Shown: positions 1 through 8,986 of the stretch, one piece after another
Layout: every line of letters begins with the position of its first letter
How positions within the stretch are numbered: the first letter of the stretch is position 1
Source: Actinomortierella ambigua
Taxonomy: Eukaryota > Mortierellomycota > Mortierellomycetes > Mortierellales > Mortierellaceae
Assembly (NCBI GenBank): GCA_016098155.1
Contig: JAAAJB010000740.1
Span: 1 to 15,044 of the forward strand
Length of the DNA: 15,044 bases
Direction of reading: 5' to 3'
Program-made: the position numbers and the translations under genes
The notes under the pieces: generated by a model
Told to the model about the DNA's origin: nothing
Database searches by the model: none
The model's input: the letters and a program-made list of their open reading frames with translations, nothing else

Positions 1-74
1 CCTCCTTCTGGCCCTTCCAACAAGCCTACTACCAAGGATTGTCCATCGTCAGTAGCGACAAAGGGGAATAAGAC

Positions 75-80
75 AATAAA
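75..80 (+). terminator. Possible poly(A) signal AATAAA of a gene off the left edge
   Basis: A canonical AATAAA hexamer on the plus strand. The frame before it, open from position 1, reads Pro/Ser/Thr/Lys-rich sequence that could be the tail of an upstream gene, but no stop codon separates that frame from the hexamer. The assignment is weak. Confidence 0.15.
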
Positions 81-630
81 GGTGTTTTATGGACCTTGGA
101 CGTTTGTTTTTCATGAAGAAAATATGTGGTCCTTTTGTCATCACTTTCCCCAATGCCCTACCAGACAAAAAGACCTACACGAGCCAACACTATATCTCCT
201 CGCACATCCCTGGTCAGCACTCTCGTCCCCTTCCCATAGCCATATATGGGGACAAGGAGAGCGCATCGTCCCGGGTCTGCACGAGTTAGTTGGGAGTGTG
301 GCCCGTGAGTATCACCCACACCCATACAGGACCGCGTTCAGCAAGAACTACTGGCACGTCAGGTTGGAGAGGAAGACTGGGCCGGCCCGCCTCTCGTCCG
401 CTTCATACCGTGGAGTAGCCCTGTGCCGTCCCCGGACACTGTTAATCGCCGTTCGCAACCGCCACCAAATGGTTACGACAGCAGAGTTCCGACTGAGTAG
501 AGCTGACGCCTACCTTTTTGATTCTTGGATGATCCTGGGCGAGGACGAGAGTGAGAGTGTGTGTTGTGGAGAGCAAGAGGGTGCTGGAGTGAGGGAAAGT
601 GAGAGAGTGAAGGGAAGACTGCAGGGGTTT

Positions 631-662
631 GAGGAGTGTGAGGAGTGTGAGGAGTGTGAGGA
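631..662. repeat. Short tandem repeat, 9-bp unit, about 3.5 copies
   Basis: The unit gaggagtgt occurs three times in a row (631, 640, 649) followed by a partial fourth copy. It lies inside a purine-rich tract of roughly 240 nt on the plus strand. Confidence 0.9.
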
Positions 663-1465
663 AGGAAGGAAAAAGAGGAAAAAAGACAAAGCAACAGCAG
701 CAGGAAGAAAAAGAGGAAAGTGGGTGGAGGGGGGGGGCGAGCGAGCGAGAAAGAGTGCAGAAGAAGCAGCGAACAAGTGGCAAAAACCAGCCGGCGAATA
801 GAAATGCCCGCTGATGTATGAACGAGCACATGCGACGAAAAGAATAGCCTGATCTGTAGGGATTGAATAGGCCTCCTTATCGTCGCTTGAGCGGGTGAGA
901 AGTGCGTCAGCCATCGACGAGAAGAGAGGGGAGGGGGACGCTGAGCTAGGTAGAGGAGAGACGGGCATGCCGCCATGCGGAAGCAACCAACGATGGCGAC
1001 CCTCTCGCCAACACCCTTCCCTCTCGGCACCATCATCCTGGCGACGTCTCCAGTTCCATTCTGATACCCATGTTGTCTTCTTTTTGCCAGCATATGTAGC
1101 GCCAAACGACCAGTTTCCTACATCACGGATGACCTTCTGGACGAAGCAGACACCTCTGCATAACCGCAAGGAACTACTCGCTCCCCATGTGTTGCCAGCC
1201 TTTCTGTCGAGGACGCTCAAAAGTAGCTCAGCCTCGAACCTGCACTATGCCAGAATGAGAGCAGACAAGGAGAAATGGCAAAGACTAAACCCAAGAAGAC
1301 GAGAGCGATTGCAACTGCCAAGGCGGTCATCGATACCAATACTGAGCGTTGCGGCTGGAAGCCTGGAGCAAGTGTAGTACAACCGCTAACTACCGCAACG
1401 CTTGGCACTGAAACCCCCTTCCCCGCTTGTCCCTCTCTCGCTCCAGTCCACTCCCTCGCTCTCTG

Positions 1466-1471
<6 letters not shown>

Positions 1472-1507
<36 letters not shown>
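1472..1507. repeat. (TC)18 dinucleotide microsatellite
   Basis: Thirty-six uninterrupted bases of alternating T and C, preceded by about 60 nt of imperfect CT-rich sequence. It is followed 28 nt later by an ATG in a favourable context (CAACAATG, ATG at 1535), but that frame closes after 19 codons, so no gene is called. Confidence 0.97.
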
Positions 1508-1509
<2 letters not shown>

Positions 1510-2326
1510 ACACTACCTACTTGACCAATCAACAATGATTTCATCCGCATGGTACCCTCCTCTACAGTACGGTAGCCATACTCACCCATTGTGAATGGGG
1601 ACGTCTTGGAACACTCTTCGGCGCTTTCTTTCTCGCAGTGTGCGTGAATGTGTGTGGATGGTAGAAAATAGATGTTGGCCTAGCCATCAATTATTTCATC
1701 CTCGGCCATCAGCGGTTTCAGGGGGGAGGGGAAGCTTTTGCATTGTCAAGTCCCCCTCCCTCTACACCATGCTGAAAATGTCTAGTCCACGCCTCACTGC
1801 GCTGGTTACCTGAAGCTGTCCTCCCTCTGGTACCCGATAAGTGCTCCTCGTCGCGCTGCATCGTCTCAAACTCGCGGCATGTTCCTAGCATGTCTAAGAG
1901 GCGAGATACATGCAGACGCGCTGAGCCCCCAGTTGAGCCCTCTCTCTCTCCCGCCCCTTCCTTTTCCCGCCATTTTTCTACATTTTCCCTCTCCCTTCTT
2001 TCAAAGACGAGTTAGTGTACTGCGCCTTGCCGCCAAAACACTCCCTCGTATCCTCTCTGCTGACAAGCGTCTCAATCCTCATCTCTCTCCCTCCTTTTGT
2101 TCTCATACAATACATTCATGACAGTGGATTTGTCTACTTTTTTATATTGCGCAAAAAAAGGTGTCTAGTATAGCGAAATGGCAAGTGAGATAATGACTAG
2201 CAGGATTGCACCCATTAGATCGTTCTTCAAGGCGGCGAAGGGAAAAGAAAAACATGCAGGATAAGAATAAGGGTTAGTTACTCTGTAATCGGTGGTGGTT
2301 GCTCAATATCACAAAAATCACAACAG

Positions 2327-2332
2327 TTTAAT
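2327..2332 (-). terminator. Possible ATTAAA poly(A) signal of the phosphatase gene
   Basis: The minus strand reads ATTAAA about 17 nt after the phosphatase stop codon. This is a common variant of AATAAA. It is close to the stop and unconfirmed. Confidence 0.3.
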
Positions 2333-2348
2333 GATGCAGGCTAATCGC

Positions 2349-3391
2349 TTACCCGAATTCCTCGAAAGGTGTGTCTTCCACGTCATTATTGTCGAGATCG
2401 CCTAGATTCTGGAAAGGTGTGGCTTCAGTGTCTTTCTTGCCGAGGTCGCCAAGATCCCAGTTCTTCTCAAGGGTCGCAAGGACTGAGTAATGATTGTAAG
2501 GAGTGTTGTCCTTTGTGCCAGGAGGAGAGCGGACTGCTCCACCCAAAAGGATAGTGTAAACACGGTTCTTGTTCTTCCTCTCCTCACTGTCATCCTCGTC
2601 AAAAGTGATGAGAATGGCCGTCTTGTCCATGAAGTTGGGGTTGTTCAGCTTGGGCTCGATAAAGCCCTTGAGCCACTTGGCCACGAATGGAACCTTTGTA
2701 TCATGGCCGTCATTCTATTGCATAGCACAAGTCCACAAAGAAAAAAAAATTAGTTCACGTTCGTTGATTGGTGATGAGCTTCACGCGATGAGAACGCCAC
2801 CAAACATGGGGCCAAATTGCAACTTACTTTCATGTTCGGGGTGTAGAAGCTGAATTGAGGGAGGTCATTGTTGGCTAGGTCGGTCTCGAGCTCTCTAGCA
2901 TGGACTATCCTGGCACAGCGGGCCGGATTGGTTCTCACATTGACGAACGACATGAAGGGGTTATGCTTGCGAACATACAGCTCTTTGAAGGCGTCCTCCT
3001 TGCGGTAGCAGTGGCCTGGATAGTTCTCCTGGTAAGATTTCCAGGATATTCCTTTAGGCTCGAGCAAGTCCACCAGATTCTTGACCCTGTAGCTGTGAAG
3101 TTTATCGTGAAAGAACCCGTGGACATCGCCCGACATCATGGCAATGTAGTTTGGCTGCGACGGATGAGTGGTGCCGTGATAGTTTGTGAGTAGTGTACCC
3201 TTCTTGGCCAGCGACCTAAAGTAGCTGTTGGCTGCAACTTGCGTATAGTCCTTGTTCTCAAGGACTATAACGAAAAAGCGGTCGAAAAACGCGCCGGGGA
3301 CAATGGAAGGAGCTTGCTTCGCCAGAGGGGCTGCAGAGACGACCGACAGTGTAGCGGCGAGAGAAAAGAGGATGATGGCACCAAATTTCAT
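2349..3391 (-). CDS. Secreted acid phosphatase, phosphoesterase family (two exons)
   Basis: This encodes a secreted acid phosphatase or phosphodiesterase-like enzyme of the phosphoesterase superfamily (PF04185 type), expected to release phosphate from organic esters outside the cell. Exon 1 is 3391-2828 and exon 2 is 2714-2349. The 113-nt intron has GTAAGT and TAG ends, an ACTAAT branch-like motif and phase 0, giving 309 aa. Residues 1-20 are a signal peptide (MKFGAIILF core, cut near SVVSA-A). Family motifs follow in order: VLENKDY (43-49), THPSQPNYIAMMSGD (75-89), NDGHD (189-193, formed exactly at the splice junction), ILITFDEDD (222-230) and TPYNHYSVLATLEKNW (259-274). Both exons are needed for these motifs, which supports the splice. 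The C-terminus repeats a 16-residue LGDL...TPF unit. It is a little shorter than many fungal relatives, which run to about 400 aa. The exact substrate cannot be told from sequence. Confidence 0.9.
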
Positions 3392-3516
3392 CTTGAAAAA
3401 AAAAATAGTCGTAGGACAGGGTTGGCGGTGGTGGTGATATGTATGTGGGTGTGAATGGCGAGTTAGAGTTGGAAGTGTTGAGAAAGATGGGCAGAATCGA
3501 GGGTTGGAGAGAGTAC

Positions 3517-3523
3517 TTTTATA
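3517..3523 (-). promoter_or_regulatory. TATA box of the phosphatase gene
   Basis: The minus strand reads TATAAAA, 126 nt upstream of the phosphatase start codon. This spacing leaves room for a leader of roughly 90-100 nt. Confidence 0.55.
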
Positions 3524-4201
3524 CCTTTCATCTCTTCATGCTTTCAGAAATCTTGGAACCACAGTGGTTCGTTGTGAAAGTGAAGCCGATGGGATGGGGG
3601 TAGGCACAGGAGCAAGCGAAGAGTATTCACGCGATGCCTGCTGCGCAGAGGAGTGGGGTCCAGCTGGGAGGTCGTGATCTCAACGTGGGGGGATAGTGAG
3701 TTCTACAGGTCACAGCAGCCTGCTTGCTCTATCGTTATAGTTGCATGAAAGACTAATAGAAATAAGGGGGAGGGGAGAACGGGGGTTTGGGAAGGTCTCA
3801 ATGGGCAGTTGACAATCCAGGGTTCAGATCGATCGGCCATTAGGCCAACCCCAAACAGCGCTACCCCTGTATTTCAAGGGGCTTTTCGCCGAATAGCTTG
3901 GTCAACCGCGCGTTGGATTTTACAATCGGTCTGCCGTTATTGACTTTATGCAAGTGGTAGGGCTAAAGATACTCCTATATTTCACAGAGAGAAAAAAAAA
4001 AAGCCGGGACGAGAGGCAATGGTGCATGATTCCATGCGTGCAGCACCTTCATTTCTCATTTGTTTTCGTTGACGATTAACAGGATAGAAGAGCACAACAT
4101 CTGAGCTTGAGTACAGGATGTGAACAAAAAAGAAAAGTACAATGCATATGATTCATAACTCCATCACTTCTCTAACTCCTATGCTAATAAAGAAAAACCG
4201 T
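3524..4201. other. Intergenic spacer: phosphatase upstream region and mS29 3' end
   Basis: No gene seen. The part near 3524-3800 is the presumed upstream control region of the minus-strand phosphatase gene. It contains CACGTT on the minus strand (3682-3687), a sequence like a moderate-affinity Pho4 site of yeasts. A short hairpin (CCCCT, loop, AGGGG) lies near 3865-3885. The part near 4100-4201 should hold the mS29 3' untranslated region, but I see no AATAAA on the minus strand there. Confidence 0.5.
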
Positions 4202-6165
4202 TTAAATGCCCTTGGCACATGCTGTGAAGAACTTGCGAGGGTTGCCGTTTGACGTGATGAATCGGTTCAAGAAGAGCTCCTCTGTTGGTGCATCGTAGAT
4301 GATGCTGCCCTTCTTGTAGTAGTCAAAAACACCCTTAGCCTCGGCCCTCGTGTATGCTGGCACAGGGATGTTGGTCAAGCCTGTTGTCCAGGACATGATG
4401 CCCTCAGGCAGCTTCTTGTAAGGTGAGACCTGCTTGACACCCAAGGCCACATGCAGGGCCTCGCTCTGGTTTGCAATTGGGCTATCGCTGGTGGCAGCAA
4501 CGACAGCACCTTGGCCCAGCGATGCCTTGCCGGAGATGTAGTTCAAGAAGAGACGAGGCAACAGAAGGTGATCCGGGTCCATTTCATTGGCCTTGGTGTC
4601 CAAGTATTGAGTGGGCTTGAACAGAGCGTTGACTTCATCGACAGCAATCAGTGTAGGGACCTCCTTCTGTGCAGACAACTCCTTCATGAGGACCTCCATG
4701 GCATCCTGAGCAGAGTACTGATCCTTCACAGCTTGCTCAAGGAGAGCAGAGAGCGTCGTGCCCTTCTCCATGTCATGACGACCAATCTTTACGTTGGCCG
4801 AGAGCGTCAGCTTGCTGAGGATCGACTTGTTCGTCTTGGCGACCTGTCCGGCAATCTGAGAGGCAAGGACAGGCTGGACAAAGTTGGTGGTGCCGCCAAC
4901 CTTGTTGTACGCAAACGAGCTGTTGACCCAGGAGGTGGCTATATCACAGTTTAAAAATGAGGAAAGGTACTTAGAATTCATCACTGGATCACTGTTGTCT
5001 CCTGTGTGCAATAAAAACGCCATCCTGTACTAAAGCGTCAAGTCCTCTTACCATTAGGAACGTAGATGACGACCCAGCCAGCCGACAGGCAGTGGCTAAC
5101 AGCCTGCATCAAAAGGGCGCTCTTTCCGGATCCCGACTCTCCGGTAAGAACCATACGGTTCTCGGACGATGGCTTCTGCATCGCACTGTCCAGCTTGTCC
5201 AGCAATGAAATTGTGGGCTCACGCACAGCCAAGGCGGCAGGCTTGATCAGTGCAAACTATGCGGGAGGGAAGGCAAAAAAAAAATTGATGCGCCTAATGT
5301 TAACAATCTTCTGAGGTGATGTGAATCTTGGGCCCCTGTCCCCATATGGCTTGTCGCGCTCAGTCCTCATTGATTGTTACCTGCTCCTTCAGCAGAGTGG
5401 GAAAAGTTGCCAGCTCGAGCGAGGGTTGGACATTTACTGGGAATCCCAAGACCCTGCCAATGTTTTCAGTCGAGGCGGAGGACTAAGTATGAGATGGCCA
5501 GTGGAAGGAAGAGAGAACCCGTCGTTGTAGGTGAGTATTAATTATGCGAAAACAGCCGTCGGGGCCAAGTTGGCCCTTGATGAGTCTGATCATGATAGCT
5601 TTTGACTCGAGCACTTACGGGAAGGAACTCCTCAACCTTGACTGGGATGGCGGGCTTGTAGTACTTTTCGTTCAAACGACCCGCACCGCCGGATCCGCCC
5701 TACATTGGTGTGTTGTTGGATGAATGCACCGAAAAGTTAGTCCAGCAGCCCCTGAGGTAGTTTGACTGATCCAGGTTTGACATTGTCGCGCTAGCAAAAG
5801 CGTGCTTGTTGATATTGGTTGGTGATCCATGAGAACCGATCATACCTCGCCCTCATCTGTGCTCTTCGCCTTCTTTTTGAACGAGTTGGACTGACCCTTG
5901 GCCTTCTTGGGAGCGGCAGCTATTCACGAGAGAAGCGTCTCGAATGATGTTAGTTGGTCAAACACCAAAAAAGGTTTCCACAGGGCCATTTTGGAAACCA
6001 CTTGGGCCGCATTGAATCACGCCTGTTGATTTTTAGCCTACCCTTCTTCGCCTTGGCAGCGTAGACAGCGGCGGATGCGGTGACATAGTTGGCGTGCTGG
6101 GCGGGCAAAACCACTCGAGCACGCAAGGACAGCGATGCCAGGGATTTTGAAAGAAGACTTGACAT
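4202..6165 (-). CDS. Mitochondrial small-subunit ribosomal protein mS29 (DAP3/Rsm23), six exons
   Basis: This is the GTP-binding P-loop protein of the mitochondrial ribosome small subunit (mS29; DAP3 in animals, Rsm23 in yeast). Exons on the minus strand are 6165-6042, 5919-5846, 5699-5619, 5482-5381, 5256-5052 and 4938-4202. They total 1,323 nt, or 440 aa plus stop, close to yeast Rsm23. The introns are 122, 146, 136, 124 and 113 nt, all GT..AG, and the phases join cleanly. Residues 1-41 are rich in Ser, Leu, Ala, Arg and Lys without acid residues, fitting a mitochondrial targeting sequence. A basic linker follows. The Walker A motif GESGSGKS is at about 166-173, and the Walker B-like TLIAVDEVN is centred on VDE at 295-297. 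The YVPN/ATSWVN junction, where family members read on from the strand to the WVN motif, fixes the last intron. The start is the first ATG after a CT-rich leader. The gene is divergent from ATP4. Confidence 0.92.
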
Positions 6166-6800
6166 TGTGAATGAATGGATGTATTTGGCGGGTGGAGTGT
6201 GGGCGGAGAGTGTTGCCTGATCGCTTCTCGGTGAGCAAAGGGGGGGAAGTGAATGGGCAAGAAAGAGACCAGCGTCAGGAGCAAGGAGAGACAGAGAGAG
6301 GGAGAAAGAGAGAGAGAGAGAGAGGCAGAGGTGGTGGTGGGAGAGGGAGGAGAGAGCGGGTCAAGGGCCTTGGGGTGGTTCGGAGAAGCCGGTGGGAGGG
6401 TGTGCTACAGGTCCGGAGCGAGAGAGAGTGTGTGTGCCACCAAGAAAGCCAAAAGCCAGCCAGCCATAAACATCGTGAAGCGTGCCTGTCCTTTGAGGCT
6501 GGTGCTGGTAGGGTAAGAAAGAGGGGGGAAATCAATTCGATCCACCAAGCCACTCGACCCGTACCAAACAAAACAGAAACGTCACTTTTAAAGAGTCGGA
6601 ACGCAGCGCGAGGAAGAGAGAGTGAAAGAGTGAGGGACAGAGGCAGAGACAGAGGCACAGCGAGAAATGAGCGGTGCCACCACCCACCCGCACAGTTGCA
6701 GACGTTGGGCTGGCTTGTGTGGGTTTTAGGCGTTGAATTGATTGATCACTCTTCCTTCCCCTCATCCCATCACCCCCCCTCCCCTCTCCCATCCGCAACC
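6166..6800. promoter_or_regulatory. Shared divergent promoter region of mS29 and ATP4
   Basis: These 635 nt separate the start codons of two divergently transcribed genes for mitochondrial proteins. The plus strand is strongly purine-rich from about 6170 to 6670, so it is CT-rich on the mS29 coding strand. It switches to CT-rich just before ATP4 (about 6740-6800). Each gene therefore has a pyrimidine-rich leader on its own coding strand. No clear TATA box was seen for either gene. A (GA)9 run lies at 6307-6324. Confidence 0.6.
6307..6324. repeat. (AG)9 dinucleotide run
   Basis: Eighteen uninterrupted bases of alternating A and G inside a longer imperfect GA tract in the ATP4/mS29 intergenic region. 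Confidence 0.9.
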
Positions 6801-8619
6801 ATGTCCCTTCGTCTTCTGACCAAGAGCGCCTCGGGTAACACTTCTCCCTCCCTTCATCCCTACTCGCTCCTCCCATCACCATCACCAACACCACCACCAT
6901 CCATCCACCTCTCATAGCCCTACCCCCTCCCCCTCGCCTCACCCCCACCGGCGAAAATCGGCTCTGCATTCATTCAAATCTCAATTCGAGTCATTGCTGG
7001 GACACATCAAGACACACCTCACCACCACCACCTACATCAACCCATCGCATGCTCTCTTTCCTTTCCTTTCCTGCCTCACGAGTTTGTCCACCTAGAATTC
7101 CTCAGCATCCCCTCGTCTCATACAACCATCCGCCGCCATTTATTATTGATCAATAATCGAATCACTCTCCCAGACGCGCCTGTCTCGCCCACATCACTCT
7201 CCTGTCATGGCCTGGAATACTGACCCTATATCCTCTGTTGTGTCTTCTCTCTTGTTCATCTCCCTACAGTCGCTGCTGTGCGCCCCATGATCGCTCAGCG
7301 ATCTGCCGCCTCTGCTGCGTAAGTTTGATGTCTCAAGCCGATTACTCTACACTACCCCATGTACCTGAAGGCGACAATGAGATCAGACCCTCTAATGTGT
7401 CCTTACCTTTCAATCGTGTCTACTATTTGATATATAGTCTCCGTGTCCGCCACATGGCCACCTCTTCCGAAGGTTAGCTCAAGCTTCAAGCTTTTGTTCT
7501 TCACTTGCGCTGCAACAGGACAATCTCTTGCCAGAAACCCAGCATTGCGCCTTCTGGCTATTGGAACGCGCGACAACAGGAGTCGACTATCGAATTGTGC
7601 GGCGTAGAAGGGCATCTTCTCACGCCTCCATCTCCCCCCCCCCTCTGCTCCCACCTGTTCGCACAATTGGCGACCCTGAACGTTGCTTATTTGGCTGATA
7701 CTCTACACCTTCTGCTCCATGGAACAATCTCAGCCCACATGGACAAATTTTGGCACGCACACAGGATGGACATTTGGATTATCGTCTCCGCCAAAGTTCT
7801 ATGGGAGGGAAGCAACCAAATGAGCGCGCGATTAACACGTCGCCATTGCACCCTCCTTGCCTTTTTATTCGTTTGGTCTGTGTATCACAGAGAAGCAGGT
7901 TTCGCCTGAGAGCAAGGCCCAGAGCATCATCGACTCGCTTCCCGGCAACTCCCTGATCACCAAGACTGGCTATGTCACCGCCCTTGCTGGTGCTGCCACC
8001 TACCTGATCTCCAAGGAGATCTACGTCTTCAACGAGGAGACCCTGGTCCTCCTGGCTTTCCTGGTCACCTTTGGTGGTGTCGTCAAGTCTGGTCGCCAGC
8101 CCTTCAACGAGTGGGCTGATGGCCACATCTCCAAGATCCGCACGGTCCTGGAGAAGGCCCGCGCTGACCACAAGCTGGCCGTCTCGGACCGCATTGAGAA
8201 GGTCGGCCAGATGAAGGACGTTGTCGGCGTCACCCAGGCCCTGTACGCCCTCTCCAAGGAGACCGCCAAGCTCGAGGCTGAGGCCTTTGAGCTCAAGCAG
8301 AAGACTGCCCTGGCCGCCGAGGCCAAGTCCGTCCTGGACTCCTGGGTCCGCTATGAGGCCTCCGTCCGCGAGCGCGAGCAGTCCAAGCTCGCTGCCTACT
8401 TGATTGAGAAGATCAAGAAGGATCTCCAGGACCCCAAGCTGGTATGTGGTTTCTTTTCATTCTTTCTTGTCCTTCTTGTTGCCCCTTTTCTTTCTGATTT
8501 TAGAGGATGGGTGATCTAACACCTCTTTCTTTTTTATGCATGTTCCCTGTTAATAGCAATCCCAAATCCTGGACGAGTCCATCAAGCAGGTCGAGAAGAT
8601 TGCCTCCACCAAGGCTTAA
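6801..8619 (+). CDS. ATP4: Mitochondrial ATP synthase subunit b (Atp4), five exons
   Basis: This is the peripheral-stalk subunit b of the F1Fo ATP synthase, anchored in the inner mitochondrial membrane and holding F1 static against the rotor. Exons are 6801-6834, 7270-7318, 7438-7472, 7891-8441 and 8557-8619. They total 732 nt, or 243 aa, against 244 in yeast Atp4. The introns are 435, 119, 418 and 115 nt, all GT..AG, with phases 1, 2, 1 and 0 that join correctly. Residues 1 to about 35 form an Arg/Ala/Ser-rich targeting sequence (MSLRLLTKSAS, then AAVRPMIAQRSAAS). The conserved start of the mature region is SIIDSLPGNSLITKTGYVTA. Two hydrophobic segments lie at about 65-80 and 90-104. A long charged helix rich in Lys, Glu and Ala follows, as expected of the stalk. 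Codons strongly favour C or G at third positions in exon 4, typical of high expression. The ATG follows a CT-rich leader ending CCGCAACC. Confidence 0.95.
7142..7157. repeat. 16-bp perfect palindrome in ATP4 intron 1
   Basis: The sequence attattgatcaataat reads the same on both strands. It lies 112 nt before the intron 1 acceptor of ATP4. It could be a dimer-binding site for a transcription factor or chance in AT-rich intron sequence. Confidence 0.85.
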
Positions 8620-8689
8620 AAACTGTGCGTTACCCCAGGCACCTCTCTCCCTCTTCACTTCTACATGTCCATTTTCGTTTCGATGACCC

Positions 8690-8695
8690 ATTAAA
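8690..8695 (+). terminator. Likely ATP4 poly(A) signal (ATTAAA)
   Basis: ATTAAA occurs 71 nt after the ATP4 stop codon, followed by T-rich sequence. No AATAAA was seen on this strand before the convergent PRP40 gene. Confidence 0.4.
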
Positions 8696-8946
8696 ACAGG
8701 GCTTGGGAATAGATCAGCCCTTTGTTTTTTCTCTCACTGTGCCATGTCTCGTTCCCAACGCTTTTTTCACCAACCCTTGCAAAAAACTCCCCGCTTTTTT
8801 TCTTATGCCTCTCTTTTTTTTCTCATTCCAAAGAAAATACACTTCTATTTTGTCTAAAGGACCATGTTTGCACAAGAGGTTCAATTGATGACAATGCACG
8901 GGCAAGTCAGTGAGATGTTGATCTCAACTGCGGCCCCTCTTTGGTT

Positions 8947-8952
8947 TTTATT
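8947..8952 (-). terminator. PRP40 poly(A) signal AATAAA
   Basis: The minus strand reads AATAAA 35 nt after the PRP40 stop codon, a typical place for a fungal 3'-end signal. Confidence 0.65.
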
Positions 8953-8986
8953 CGAAATTTAGTTGTAGTTTATGGGGTGGGACAGC

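Larger units (their letters stand above)
1..2348. other. Gene-poor region with strand-biased purine/pyrimidine tracts
   Basis: I find no gene I can support in this 2.35-kb stretch. Several reading frames stay open, notably a plus-strand frame from the left edge to about 801 and minus-strand frames between about 440 and 1220. They lack recognisable motifs and run through low-complexity GA/CT sequence, which keeps frames open artificially. The plus strand is purine-rich at about 530-770 and pyrimidine-rich at about 1410-1510 and 1925-2110. Elsewhere in the window such CT-rich tracts lie just 5' of genes on the coding strand, so these may mark leaders of unrecognised or non-coding transcripts. 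A short frame with a good start context at 1275 (Lys/Thr-rich start, MAKTKPKK) is not recognised and runs into the CT tract. An AATAAA at 75-80 could end a plus-strand gene lying to the left. Confidence 0.55.
8620..8986. other. Convergent 3' flanks of ATP4 and PRP40
   Basis: No gene seen in these 367 nt. They hold the 3' untranslated regions of two genes that converge, with runs of T on the plus strand and a poly(A) hexamer for each strand. The two transcripts may end close together. Confidence 0.6.

Noticed and set aside
1..801. Plus-strand frame open from the left edge to 801
   Set aside because: There is no ATG start in the window, no recognisable domain, and the second half is low-complexity purine tract (Glu/Lys/Arg-rich). 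The openness is explained by base composition.
442..1220. Three overlapping minus-strand frames of 129-236 codons
   Set aside because: They read through CT-rich sequence as Ser/Leu/Pro/Phe-rich strings in all frames at once and share no known motif, so they are composition artefacts.
1228..1250. Minus-strand GGTTCGAGGC resembling a tRNA B box
   Set aside because: The flanking bases do not form a five-pair T stem and no A box sits at the right distance.
895..1377. Plus-strand frame of 160 codons
   Set aside because: No signal, domain or conserved motif is seen and the composition is erratic. Not called as a gene.
3815..3865. tRNA-like boxes (TGGCCTAATGG on the minus strand, GGTTCAGATC on the plus strand)
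   Set aside because: The two boxes are on opposite strands, the second does not fit TTCRANNC, and no cloverleaf forms around either.
5002..5023. ATG at 5023 as the start of a separate minus-strand 273-aa protein
   Set aside because: It lies inside intron 5 of mS29. The downstream frame is the last mS29 exon and needs the upstream Walker A exons to make a complete protein.
6171..6969. Long frames on both strands between mS29 and ATP4
   Set aside because: They lie in the GA/CT-biased divergent promoter and overlap the start of ATP4 in the wrong frame.
7505..7909. 134-codon frame inside ATP4 intron 3
   Set aside because: It is bounded by the intron and shows no known motif. The splice sites on either side rebuild Atp4 exactly, so it is intron sequence.
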